Source: CAWKKW01 sp963850345
GTDB taxonomy: Bacteria > Acidobacteriota > Terriglobia > Terriglobales > Acidobacteriaceae
NCBI GenBank assembly: GCA_963850345.1
Contig: CAWKKW010000006.1
Span: 1 to 64,000 of the forward strand
Length of the DNA: 64,000 nt
Direction of reading: 5' to 3'
The position numbers and the translations under genes are program-made. A model generated the notes under the pieces. It did not search any database and was not told the DNA's origin. It saw only the letters and a program-made list of their open reading frames with translations. Numbering within the stretch: position 1 is the first letter of the stretch; the number at the start of each line of letters is the position of its first letter. Positions 8,266 through 17,182 of this stretch are shown here, one piece after another.

Positions 8266-9261
8266 TTGCCCAGTGATTTTGTCGTCCACCCTATCCGATG
8301 GGATCGTTGCCCGTTGGTCGCAGCCGACCTCCATGCTCGTGCCTGGATCACTCTCCAGTCCCACCGCGGCCTCGCATATAACACGCTCGACGCCTATTCA
8401 CGCGGCCTGGAGCGTTATTTCCGATTCCTGACACAACGCCATTTCTTTTGTGTATCGGTCACACGTGCCGAGGTTGGACTCTACCTAGCGAGTTTGCAGG
8501 CGGAAGGCTCCCGCCTTTCGAACGCCACGATGCAACAGCTATTGACGGTCATTCGATTGTTCCATGCATATCTGATGGAAGAAGGAGTGCGTGCCAACAA
8601 CCCGGCAGCGCATAGTCACACGGGCAGGCCGCTGATTGCGCGGCATCACAAGCTGCCATGGATTCCGAACGAGGACGACTGGCACGCGGTTCTTGCCGCG
8701 GCCCGCCATGAGCCGATCCGCAACCGCGTAATGCTGGCATTCGCCTACGATGCAGGGTTGCGTCGCGAGGAACTGTGCAGTCTCCGCAGCGATGACATCG
8801 ATCCTTCGCGGCGTACACTCCGGATTCGTGCGGAGACCACCAAGGGGCGCCGCGAACGAGTGGTTCCGTATTCGGCCTCCAGCAGTGAACTGCTCCACGA
8901 CTACCTCCTGCATCGGCGCACATTGGGCCAGAGGCGCGGACCTCTCTTCCTTTCAGAGTCGCGTCGCAACTACACCCAGCCGATCTCGATCTGGAGCTGG
9001 TCGAAGGTGGTCCTGGAACTCGCGCGACGCGCGCATGTCGAGCGGTTCAGCACGCATACATTGCGGCACCTGTGTCTGACCGACCTTGCACGCGCAGGTT
9101 GGGACATCCACGAGATCGCTGCCTTCGCTGGTCATCGCAGCATTCAGACCACATTGCTCTATATCCACCTCAGCGGCCGGGACCTGTCCGCGAAGCTCGC
9201 AACAAGTATGGCCCAGATACACGCACGCCGCATACAGATGCTCGCGGAGATGAACGTATGA
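8266..9261 (+). CDS. Tyrosine recombinase, TnpA/XerC-like
   Basis: A 331-residue site-specific recombinase. The N-terminal core-binding (SAM-like) domain covers about residues 20-125 (TLQSHRGLAYNTLDAYSRGL). The catalytic domain follows with Arg in YDAGLRREELCSL, Lys in ETTKGRRERVVP, His-x-x-Arg in THTLRHLCLTDLA, the second His in FAGHRSIQTT and the nucleophile Tyr in TLLYIHLSG. All catalytic residues are present. TTG at 8266 is chosen as start because AGGAGG lies five bases upstream; the upstream part of the open frame runs through the inverted repeat into parB. It overlaps the next gene by four bases (ATGA), so both recombinases are probably translated together. Confidence 0.85.
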   Translation: MPSDFVVHPIRWDRCPLVAADLHARAWITLQSHRGLAYNTLDAYSRGLERYFRFLTQRHFFCVSVTRAEVGLYLASLQAEGSRLSNATMQQLLTVIRLFHAYLMEEGVRANNPAAHSHTGRPLIARHHKLPWIPNEDDWHAVLAAARHEPIRNRVMLAFAYDAGLRREELCSLRSDDIDPSRRTLRIRAETTKGRRERVVPYSASSSELLHDYLLHRRTLGQRRGPLFLSESRRNYTQPISIWSWSKVVLELARRAHVERFSTHTLRHLCLTDLARAGWDIHEIAAFAGHRSIQTTLLYIHLSGRDLSAKLATSMAQIHARRIQMLAEMNV

Positions 9262-11693
9262 ACATGAAGCGGAAGCGAGGAGCCAGGAAGAACGGCAAGC
9301 CCTGGCCGAACAACATCGGCCCATGGTTAGAGAAGTTGCCGGCCGAGAAGCGTGCCCAGCTCTTTCAGCGCGCAGCGCGCGCTCAGTGGGGTCCGGAGAA
9401 GCAGGAACCGAAGAAGGCCGATGACGGGCCTTGGGTCTGGCCGATCGATTTGGATCGTTATGACCGCTCCAGTGCGCTCACTCCGGTCGAAGAAGACATG
9501 CTGACGCGCTATGCCGAGGCCTATCGATTTTATCGCTACGGTCGAACCATGGACTTCGGAGAGACGCTTGATCGGCTGGTGAAGCCTCTGAACGATGCGC
9601 TCGACTACACGGGCATCAGAACCCTCTTCCGCAAGTATGTGCTCCTGTACTTTCTTCGTGAGATGGCGGAACGCAAACGGTCCTTTTGGGGGTGGACGAC
9701 CGATGAGTGGATCGAGACTATTGAGCGCCAGAAGAAGGTGGAGTACCAGCATGTCATCGCAGTCGCGTACTTGCTCTGCGGATTCTCAGACCTCCATCGG
9801 CTCAGTAAAAATCACATCGTTTACGTCGTCCTGGCCCGCAAGGTCTTCGGCCGAGAGTACATGAAGGTCGTTGGAGACCGCGTGCAGAGTTTGCTGCGAG
9901 AGTGGGGCTATCTGAGAACAGGTACGCTGACCCTCGTCCTGCGCACCATTTTCGAGGGGCTGCTGTATAAACGCTCTCCACACCTCGATCAGCTAAAGAT
10001 TGAGGACCTCCAGGAGGTGATCGCGCGCCGACCGCCGCGCACAGGAAGCTACTGCGTGGTCGCGCTATCGCGTGTCCTGGCCAGCATGGGCACTGTTCCC
10101 GAAGCGATGGAGATCAAGCGCCCGGTTCAGGATAAAAAGCTGTCGCCAGCCCTCACCATCGGTGTGCCGGCCGAGTGGTGCCGGCTCAGCCGCCTTTGGT
10201 ACGACCGAGCCACGTATTCGCTTAAGAACAGGAACAAGAGTTACTATTTCCTGCTCAACGTCGGCAGATGGCTCGGCAAGGTACACCCAGAGATCACTTC
10301 GCCCGCTGATTGGACCAGGGCCCTCGCCGCGGAAGCGGTGTCGATCGTTTGCCAGTGGCATGGAGGCGATTGGTGCAGCATCGACCCGGTTCATGTGAAG
10401 AGCCGCGGCCAGATTCTCGCGCCCAACACACGCGCCGGCCGCATTTCCATCTTGCGGGTTTTCTTTCGCGATCTGCAGGAGTGGGAACTGATCCCGCGAC
10501 GATTCGATCCGATGCGGAGCATGGTCACACCCAAGAGCCTGCTTGCGCTGATTGGCCCGAACCCGCGCGCCATCGCTGATGACGTGTGGGCCAAGCTCAT
10601 CTGGGCAGGCCTTAACCTGACCGTCGATGATCTTCCGAAAAAAGGCGACATTCGCCGTGTCCCATTTCCATCAACCGCCTATCCGATTGAGATGACCAGA
10701 GCACTTGTCATCACCTGGCTGTTTGCTGGCCTTCGCCGTAACGAGATTGTTCGTCTGCGCGTTGGCTGCATTCGCTGGCAGAGGGATGATGTCACTGTGC
10801 CGGGCACCGGCGACACTCTGCCTGCGGATGCCGTTTGCTTGCTCGATGTTCCTGTCAACAAGACCACTACTGCTTTCACCAAGCCTGTAGATCGGATTGT
10901 CGGAGAGGCCATCGCCGCGTGGGAAAAGGTGCGTCCACAAGGTGCAAAACTCCCCGACCCGAAGACTGGCGAACTGGTCGATTTTCTCTTTCTCATTCGC
11001 CTCACCAGGGTAGGAATAAACTATCTCAACAAGACGCTCATCCCTGCTCTCTGTAAAAAGGCCGGTGTCCCTCTTGCAGATGTGCGCGGCAACATCACCA
11101 GCCACCGCGCCAGGTCAACTATCGCTTCACAACTCTACAACGCACGTGAGCCGATGACGCTCTTCGAGTTGCAGGAGTGGCTGGGCCACGCGACTCCAAC
11201 AGCCACCCAGCACTACGCCAAGATCACTCCGTTGAAGGTCGCCAAGTCCTATGCCGATGCAGGCTACTTCGCCCGCAACCTTCGCGCTATCGAGGTTCTG
11301 GTCGATCAGGACATGGTGCGAAGCGGGCGCGCTGCGACTGAGCCATGGAAGTTTTACGATCTCGGCCACGGGTATTGCACCTACGATTTCTTTGAGCAGT
11401 GCCAGCATCGTATGGCCTGCGCAAAGTGCGACTTCTATATGCCGAAAGAGTCCACGGAGGCCCTATTGCTGGAGGGCAAGACGCATTTATTGCGATTGCT
11501 CCAAGAGATTCCCCTTGGCGAGGCGGAGCAGGCAGCCGTCGAAGATGGCGTAGCTGCCTACGAAAAACTCCTGTCGAAATTGGCAGACGTGCCTACTCCG
11601 GCTGGACGAACACGGCAGATTGGGACCGATCTGATACAGATAACGAACGTTAGATCATTCTCACCTCTTGCGGCAGCCGGAACGCTAAGTTGA
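9258..11693 (+). CDS. Large tyrosine recombinase, TnpB-like
   Basis: An 811-residue integrase-type protein. The long N-terminal half (about 1-470) is specific to this family. The C-terminal catalytic part has Arg in LFAGLRRNEIVRL, His-x-x-Arg in ITSHRARSTIASQL, His in WLGHATPTAT and Tyr in QHYAKITP. A Cys/His cluster follows (GYCTYDFFEQCQHRMACAKC), as in TnpB of Tn554 and related transposons, and may bind zinc. It probably acts with the preceding recombinase as a heteromeric transposase that cuts and joins through a Tyr-DNA link. The ATG at 9258 overlaps the stop of the upstream gene. Confidence 0.85.
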   Translation: MNMKRKRGARKNGKPWPNNIGPWLEKLPAEKRAQLFQRAARAQWGPEKQEPKKADDGPWVWPIDLDRYDRSSALTPVEEDMLTRYAEAYRFYRYGRTMDFGETLDRLVKPLNDALDYTGIRTLFRKYVLLYFLREMAERKRSFWGWTTDEWIETIERQKKVEYQHVIAVAYLLCGFSDLHRLSKNHIVYVVLARKVFGREYMKVVGDRVQSLLREWGYLRTGTLTLVLRTIFEGLLYKRSPHLDQLKIEDLQEVIARRPPRTGSYCVVALSRVLASMGTVPEAMEIKRPVQDKKLSPALTIGVPAEWCRLSRLWYDRATYSLKNRNKSYYFLLNVGRWLGKVHPEITSPADWTRALAAEAVSIVCQWHGGDWCSIDPVHVKSRGQILAPNTRAGRISILRVFFRDLQEWELIPRRFDPMRSMVTPKSLLALIGPNPRAIADDVWAKLIWAGLNLTVDDLPKKGDIRRVPFPSTAYPIEMTRALVITWLFAGLRRNEIVRLRVGCIRWQRDDVTVPGTGDTLPADAVCLLDVPVNKTTTAFTKPVDRIVGEAIAAWEKVRPQGAKLPDPKTGELVDFLFLIRLTRVGINYLNKTLIPALCKKAGVPLADVRGNITSHRARSTIASQLYNAREPMTLFELQEWLGHATPTATQHYAKITPLKVAKSYADAGYFARNLRAIEVLVDQDMVRSGRAATEPWKFYDLGHGYCTYDFFEQCQHRMACAKCDFYMPKESTEALLLEGKTHLLRLLQEIPLGEAEQAAVEDGVAAYEKLLSKLADVPTPAGRTRQIGTDLIQITNVRSFSPLAAAGTLS

Positions 11694-11750
11694 TCCAGAT
11701 CCGAAGCTGGCTTCGGGCTGACTCCCACAAGGTTCTAGAATCGCTTGTAT

Positions 11751-12392
11751 ATGAAGCTTCTGGAACCGGATTGGAATCAACCAAAGCCGACATGGCAAGA
11801 TGCTCAACTCATGTGTGCTAGGGTCCCGCTGGCACCGCTGATGGTGGAGTCAACTGTCATCGACGATGTACTTGCGCGTCTCCGGGTGACCCATTCCAAC
11901 GGAGGGGCGGCTTTGGCATCCATTCAGGTCGGCGCCAACGACACCTTTGATTGGTTCGCATCGCGCAATCGGTTATTGGAATTCGATGTTTTGCGGTCAT
12001 TGCTACGCAGAGAGAGCATTCGCGATGCGCTGCCAGAACTCATGATTCCGATCGAAGAAGCCTCGAACGGCGAGTCAGATACTTGCGAAATCGTGAAAGC
12101 AAGAGGTTTCGAATTCGATAATCCGTTTCTTTTTGATGGGCAATTGGCTGCCCGACTCTTCACCGGTGGAGCTTACGGGTCGTCACAGAAGATCGAAGCA
12201 AAGGCAGCGAAGCGATTAGCGATAAGTTTCTGCGACGCCGTTTTCCAGCAGAGATATGGGGATGTCTCACTTTTCTCGAGCTATGACGCTTGGACACCCT
12301 GGTTCTACGGAATTGCCTGGGATTGGACAGCTATTCTGTTCGATCGGCATGACCGAAGGTTATCGATTTTGGCAGTCACTGATACCGACTAA
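11751..12392 (+). CDS. Cargo protein of the transposon, unknown function
   Basis: A 213-residue soluble protein; the ATG at 11751 follows a possible TTG start two codons earlier. No signal peptide, membrane span or recognised motif. The C-terminal segment YDAWTPWFYGIAWDWTAILF is strikingly aromatic and is followed by DRHDRRLSILAVTDTD. This style of short acidic protein is common among immunity or cassette proteins, but that is only an impression. It is too long and too unlike the short coiled TnpC of Tn554 to be called that. It lies 57 bp after the recombinase operon and 49 bp before the right repeat, so it is the only cargo of the element. Confidence 0.6.
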   Translation: MKLLEPDWNQPKPTWQDAQLMCARVPLAPLMVESTVIDDVLARLRVTHSNGGAALASIQVGANDTFDWFASRNRLLEFDVLRSLLRRESIRDALPELMIPIEEASNGESDTCEIVKARGFEFDNPFLFDGQLAARLFTGGAYGSSQKIEAKAAKRLAISFCDAVFQQRYGDVSLFSSYDAWTPWFYGIAWDWTAILFDRHDRRLSILAVTDTD

Positions 12393-12441
12393 TAGGTTCA
12401 TCTGAGCTGCAGTTTGGATGAGCTAACGGCAGGATTCGATC

Positions 12442-12509
12442 CTCACGCGGTTGTCGCGTCGGCGAAGAGCCAGCAGGAAAGACTTGCAATTTGCCCAGAT
12501 TCCACATAA
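12442..12509 (-). repeat. Right terminal inverted repeat of the Tn554-like element
   Basis: 68 bp, the inverted copy of 8148-8214. The outermost bases are ...ccacataa, immediately followed by tgcaccgacccg, which resumes the parB reading frame. Confidence 0.85.
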
Positions 12510-13331
12510 TGCACCGACCCGGACTGCTACGCCGCCAAGCTGGACGCGCACGTAAAGGCTAAGGTTGCCGCCAAGCCAGAGCTTGTCCAGATCAGCACGG
12601 CATACAAGCAGCAGCCTGAAGGCGAGAAGACCATCCCGCGCAACAAGTACGTCGAAATCCGCGAGGAGAAGCCCGACACGCCGGAGAAGGCGAAATGGCC
12701 CGAGTTCAAAACGTGCAAGTACACCACCGAGGCGATCGTGTCGGACGGCATCGAAAAGGGCGAACTGCGGAAGGTTTGCACCGAGCCGACCTGCCCCGTT
12801 CACCATCCCAAGAAGCAGATGCCGAAGGCCGATGCCAGTTTCAAGGCCGAGCAGGAGAAGCGCCGCCGCGAGGAAGCGCTTGCAAACGCAACCGGCATCC
12901 GCGTCCTGCAATCGATCGTCGCCGCTGTCCCGGTTCGGCTGATGAAGCGAGACCTGCTGTTTGTCGTGGAACGGCTGGCCGGGCTGGTAGAAGAACGGCG
13001 CTTAGAGATCGTCGCCCGGCAGCGCGGCGTTAAGCGGGGGAAGGACAGTGATTCCATCGCCAAGCTGTTTGCCGCATACCTGCGCCGCGCCGAGGAGAAC
13101 GTCTTGGGCAGCCTTTTGATCGAACTGACCATCTTGCTTATCGCCGCCCGCCACCAAACGACGAAAGTGTTGAGCGAAGCCGCTGCTCTTTACAAGGTGG
13201 ACACCGACGTCATCGTTGCGAAGGTCAAGCAGGAATTCGCAGCGAAGGAGGCGAAAGGCGCGAACAGGGCCGCTCCGAAGCCGGCAGCAAAGCAACAGGC
13301 AAAGGCAGCGAAGAGGCCCGCAGCGGCCTAA
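12510..13331 (+). pseudogene. parB: parB-like gene, 3' part
   Basis: Encodes the C-terminal 273 residues of the interrupted ParB-like protein, in the frame that begins CTDPDCYAAKLDAHV. A second Cys-rich pair occurs in KVCTEPTCPVHHP, typical of the long ParB-like proteins of integrative elements. The tail ends in an Ala/Lys-rich stretch (APKPAAKQQAKAAKRPAAA) likely to be disordered. A shorter frame from ATG 12738 could still be translated, but it lacks the CTPase domain and the helix-turn-helix. Confidence 0.8.
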
Positions 13332-13729
13332 CCTTCAATCCAACTGCAAAACTGGCGCGGGGCCTGCAACAGCAGGCTCCGCATTTTTGTGCATCGGCCC
13401 GTCTACTCGCTCCTCTTGCGTCACTCCTGCCATCGGGCAGGAGCAACAGTTCGTGCCCACGCGGCGGGCTTAACCACTTCGCGATGCACCCACGCTTTCC
13501 GGCCCCAGCAGAAATGGGACCTGCAGACCGGATGGTCGGATAACTCAGGCACTTTATCCCATAACTAACTCCACGTCGTACACTTGTAGACGTTCTCCAA
13601 AGAGCGCAACGGGAACGCACGGTGCCGTTGGCAATGGCAGCATTTCGTCTTGTGGAGCACCTGAGCGCCAGGAAGACTTGGAATTTCGGGAGAATATTGG
13701 AACGGTACGCAGGGGGCACGGGTTTGACG
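13332..13729. other. Intergenic region between parB and the restriction operon
   Basis: No gene is supported. It begins with the parB terminator. An open frame runs into the restriction gene from 13622, but the family's usual start (ENGFFEHPILNSP) is at 13730, so the last 108 bp are probably leader. A short inverted repeat, cctgccatcgggcagg, lies near 13424-13439. Confidence 0.4.
13359..13387 (+). terminator. Rho-independent terminator after parB
   Basis: A GC-rich hairpin, ggggcctgc / gcaggctcc with a short loop, is followed by gcattttt. It lies 28 bp after the parB stop and is a good intrinsic terminator that separates the partition genes from the restriction operon. Confidence 0.7.
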
Positions 13730-16700
13730 ATGGAGAACGGCTTTTTCGAGCATCCGATTCTGAATTCGCCCTACGAGTACCCGGCCCGGCATTGGGAACT
13801 GGCACCCGACGGACAGCCGACGCAGCAGATAGCTGAGGCGCGCCGGACGGCGGAATTCATCACGCCGATCCCGAAACCCCGCAAGCGAAAGAAATCGGAG
13901 ACTCAGGGAGGCTTCGTCTTCGACGAAGGTGCTGGGGTCTCCACCGCGAAGCAACGCTACGAAGCTATCCCGATCATCAATGATTTGCGGCGGCAAGTGG
14001 ATCAGTGGCGACAACTGCCCAGCCCGAACGATTGGCTCGTGACGCCCGAGACAGCACACCTTCTCCAGCACTGGAGACACCATCAGTTTCAGGGCATTCG
14101 GCCCTTTTTTTGCCAGGTTGAAGCGGTTGAGACCGCCATCTGGCTCACGGAGGTTGCGCCGAAGCTTGGGAAGACAGGCAAGGGCTTTTTGGAATACCTC
14201 GCCAGTGCCAATGCTGAGGCGAATCCCAACCTCGCTCGGCTTGCGCTCAAGCTGGCGACTGGAGCCGGAAAAACTACTGTCATGGCAATGCTGATCGCAT
14301 GGCAGACCGTGAATGCCGTTCGCCGTCCGAGCAGTTCCAATTTCACGCGCGGTTTCCTCGTCGTCACACCCGGACTGACCGTCAAGGAGAGGCTTCGTGT
14401 GCTCCAACCCAACGATCCGGACAGCTACTTCGCCAGCCGCGAGTTGATTCCGACGGACATGCTCGACGATCTTCAGCGGGCAAAGATCGTCATCACAAAC
14501 TACCACGCATTCAAGCTTCGGGAGCGCCTGGAAATATCGAAGGGCGGGCGAGCTCTCCTCGAAGGGCGCCACGGCGCTCCGGTCGATACCCTAGAAACCG
14601 AAGGTCAGATGATCCAGCGAGTGATGCCGGATCTTATGGGCCTGAAAAACATCCTTGTGCTGAACGACGAGGCGCACCACTGTTATAAGGAGAAGCCGGG
14701 AGAAGCCGACGAAACAGAATATGCCGGCGAGGAGAGGCAGGAGGCCGAGAAAAACAACGAAGCGGCGCGCCTTTGGATCAACGGGCTGGAGGCGGTGCAG
14801 CGCAAAATCGGTCTCACGCGTGTATTGGACCTTTCCGCGACGCCTTTCTTTCTGCGCGGCTCAGGCTACGCCGAAGGCACTCTTTTCCCCTGGACGATGT
14901 CGGACTTCTCACTAATGGACGCGATTGAATGCGGGATCGTAAAACTCCCGCGCGTTCCTGTGGCTGACAACATCCCCGGCGAAGAAACACCTGTATTCAG
15001 GAATCTGTGGGAGCACATTCGCAAGAATATGCCCAAGAAGGGCCGCGGCAAGACCGATAATCTCGACCCCCTGAATCTGCCGACCCAGCTCTGTACGGCG
15101 CTCGATGCCTTGTACGGCCATTACAATCTGACTTTTGATAAATGGGACGAGGCAGGCATTAAAGTGCCGCCGTGCTTCATCGTTGTGTGTAATAACACGT
15201 CAACGTCGAAACTCGTCTACGACTACGTTTCTGGCTTTTTCCGCACGAACGAGGACGGCTCCACGCAACTTGAAAATGGCCGTCTTGAGCTCTTCCGTAA
15301 TTTTGACGAGCACGGCAATGCGTATCACAGGCCGCGCACACTTTTGATCGATAGCGAGCAACTCGAATCTGGTGAGCCTCTCGATGACAATTTTCGCAAG
15401 GCAGCCGCAACGGAACTCGAACAGTTCCGTCGAGAGCTGATCGAACGCAGCGGTCAACAGGTTCAAGCCGAAGACATAGACGATGTACTCGTTCTCCGCG
15501 AGGTGATGAACACGGTTGGCAAGGAGGGACGGCTCGGAGGCGAAATTCGCTGTGTCGTCTCGGTCTCCATGCTCACCGAAGGCTGGGATGCAAACACAGT
15601 GACTCACGTCCTGGGCGTTCGAGCCTTTGGAACGCAGCTCCTGTGCGAACAGGTAATAGGCCGCGCGCTGCGCCGGCAATCCTATGATCTGAATGAGGAG
15701 AATCTCTTCAATGTCGAATACGCCGACGTACTCGGCATTCCCTTCGACTTTGCGGCCAAACCTGTTGTGGCTCCCCCGCAGCCGCCCCGCCAAACCATTC
15801 AGGTAAGGGCAGTCCGTCCCGAACGTGATTCGCTGGAAATCCGTTTCCCCCGAGTCATGGGCTACCGGGTGGAGCTTCCAAATGATCGGCTGACTGCGAA
15901 GTTTACTGACGACTCTGTCGTGACCCTGACTCCTGAGTTGACCGGCCCATCCAACACGCTGAATGCTGGAATTGTCGGCGAAGGCGTGAACCTCACCGTT
16001 GCACATCTGCGGGACACTCGGCCATCTACAGTGCTCTACCGCCTAACTACTCATCTGCTCTATACCAAGTGGCGTGATCCCGGAGAAGAAGCGAAGCTCC
16101 ACCTCTTTGGGCAACTCAAACGCATCACGAAAGAGTGGCTGGATACCCGCCTCATTTGCAAGGGCGACACCTACCCGGCGCAAATTCTTTACCGAAATCT
16201 CGCGGACAGAGCTTGCGAGCGCATTACCGCTGCGATCACCGCTGACACCGCAGATAAATCTCCCATTAAGGTTCTTCTCGATCCGTACAATCCGACCGGC
16301 TCCACCAGCCACGTCAACTTTACAACGTCCAAGATTGACCGATGGGAAACTGATGCGCGGCGCTGCCAGATCAACTGGGTAATTCTCGATAGCGACTGGG
16401 AGGGAGAGTTCTGCCGCGTGGCGGAAAATCACCCGCGGGTGCATGCCTATGTCAAGAACCACAACCTTGGCTTCGATGTGCCATACCGCTGCGGATCAGA
16501 AAGTCGCATTTACCGGCCAGATTTTATCGTTCTCGTTGATGACGGCCGTGGCGAGGAAGATCTGCTTCACCTAGTTGTGGAGATCAAGGGATACCGCCGC
16601 GAAGACGCTAAGGATAAGAAGCTTTCGATGGAGACGTATTGGATTCCCGGTGTGAACAACACCGGGAAGTATGGCCGGTGGGCGTTTGCCGAATTCACAG

Positions 16701-17182
16701 AGATTTATGGGCTCGAAGCCGATTTTTCTCGAAAGATTGAAGAAGAGTTCAGCAGAATAATTGAATCGTGCGGGGTCGTACGACAGATGCGGACGTTCTC
16801 CGCCCAGGCGTATCTTGAGAAGCAGTTTGGGGCCGATACGAGATGGCCTAGGCTCAGTAGGTTGATCACGGACACGATCTCTTCGGGTGAGGATCGCTCA
16901 TTCCCACTCTCAAAACTGGACAAGGTTGCCGAATCTGCGCAATTTGGAGCAGATGAGGTGCTTGCGGTACTTTCTGCACTCTCGCGGGAACCTAATGGGC
17001 CGTTGAGGATTGAATTGACGGGTGGCTCCAATGAAGGATCAACAGTTCCAATGTCGGAACTCAGCAGAATGCTATCAGCGTGGTGGAAAACAAAGGAAAT
17101 CTCTGACACTGAATGGAGGGCGTGGGCTTCTGAGATTCAGGTCAGATGGGTACTGCGCGAAGAGGGGGTTCAATTAGCGTGA
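13730..17182 (+). CDS. Type III restriction helicase-nuclease (Res, BPTD_3080-like)
   Basis: An 1150-residue SF2 helicase-nuclease. Walker A is ATGAGKTT at about residues 176-183, the DEAH box (NDEAHHCYK) is at 313-316, and motif III is DLSATPFFLRGSGY. Helicase motifs V-VI follow in VSMLTEGWDANTVTHV and EQVIGRALRRQ. The C-terminal PD-(D/E)XK nuclease is YRPDFIVLVDD...LLHLVVEIKGYR at about 926-953. It translocates along DNA with ATP and cuts unmodified sites together with the Mod subunit (family knowledge). The start MENGFFEHPILNSP is chosen because this is how the family begins. It is the first gene of a tight four-gene operon; the next gene overlaps by four bases. Confidence 0.85.
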   Translation: MENGFFEHPILNSPYEYPARHWELAPDGQPTQQIAEARRTAEFITPIPKPRKRKKSETQGGFVFDEGAGVSTAKQRYEAIPIINDLRRQVDQWRQLPSPNDWLVTPETAHLLQHWRHHQFQGIRPFFCQVEAVETAIWLTEVAPKLGKTGKGFLEYLASANAEANPNLARLALKLATGAGKTTVMAMLIAWQTVNAVRRPSSSNFTRGFLVVTPGLTVKERLRVLQPNDPDSYFASRELIPTDMLDDLQRAKIVITNYHAFKLRERLEISKGGRALLEGRHGAPVDTLETEGQMIQRVMPDLMGLKNILVLNDEAHHCYKEKPGEADETEYAGEERQEAEKNNEAARLWINGLEAVQRKIGLTRVLDLSATPFFLRGSGYAEGTLFPWTMSDFSLMDAIECGIVKLPRVPVADNIPGEETPVFRNLWEHIRKNMPKKGRGKTDNLDPLNLPTQLCTALDALYGHYNLTFDKWDEAGIKVPPCFIVVCNNTSTSKLVYDYVSGFFRTNEDGSTQLENGRLELFRNFDEHGNAYHRPRTLLIDSEQLESGEPLDDNFRKAAATELEQFRRELIERSGQQVQAEDIDDVLVLREVMNTVGKEGRLGGEIRCVVSVSMLTEGWDANTVTHVLGVRAFGTQLLCEQVIGRALRRQSYDLNEENLFNVEYADVLGIPFDFAAKPVVAPPQPPRQTIQVRAVRPERDSLEIRFPRVMGYRVELPNDRLTAKFTDDSVVTLTPELTGPSNTLNAGIVGEGVNLTVAHLRDTRPSTVLYRLTTHLLYTKWRDPGEEAKLHLFGQLKRITKEWLDTRLICKGDTYPAQILYRNLADRACERITAAITADTADKSPIKVLLDPYNPTGSTSHVNFTTSKIDRWETDARRCQINWVILDSDWEGEFCRVAENHPRVHAYVKNHNLGFDVPYRCGSESRIYRPDFIVLVDDGRGEEDLLHLVVEIKGYRREDAKDKKLSMETYWIPGVNNTGKYGRWAFAEFTEIYGLEADFSRKIEEEFSRIIESCGVVRQMRTFSAQAYLEKQFGADTRWPRLSRLITDTISSGEDRSFPLSKLDKVAESAQFGADEVLAVLSALSREPNGPLRIELTGGSNEGSTVPMSELSRMLSAWWKTKEISDTEWRAWASEIQVRWVLREEGVQLA

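Larger units (their letters stand above)
8148..12509 (+). mobile_element. Tn554-like element with two tyrosine recombinases, inserted in parB
   Basis: A 4,362-bp element bounded by 67/68-bp terminal inverted repeats (8148-8214 and 12442-12509) that begin ttatgtggaatctgggcaa. It encodes two overlapping tyrosine recombinases (331 and 811 residues) and one cargo gene. The pairing of a small and a large recombinase with a Cys-rich tail matches TnpA/TnpB of Tn554-type transposons; no TnpC-like protein is recognised. Rejoining the flanks restores the parB frame. No target duplication is visible; the six bases outside the ends differ (tgtaag on the left, tgcacc on the right), as in Tn554, where one flank is carried from the former site. 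Confidence 0.8.

Noticed and set aside
8148..12509. Recombinase-in-trio element
   Set aside because: Only two tyrosine recombinase genes are present, and the large one has the Cys-rich tail of Tn554 TnpB.
15200..16006. Open frame opposite the Res gene
   Set aside because: It lies wholly inside the helicase region, which has clear motifs on the plus strand.
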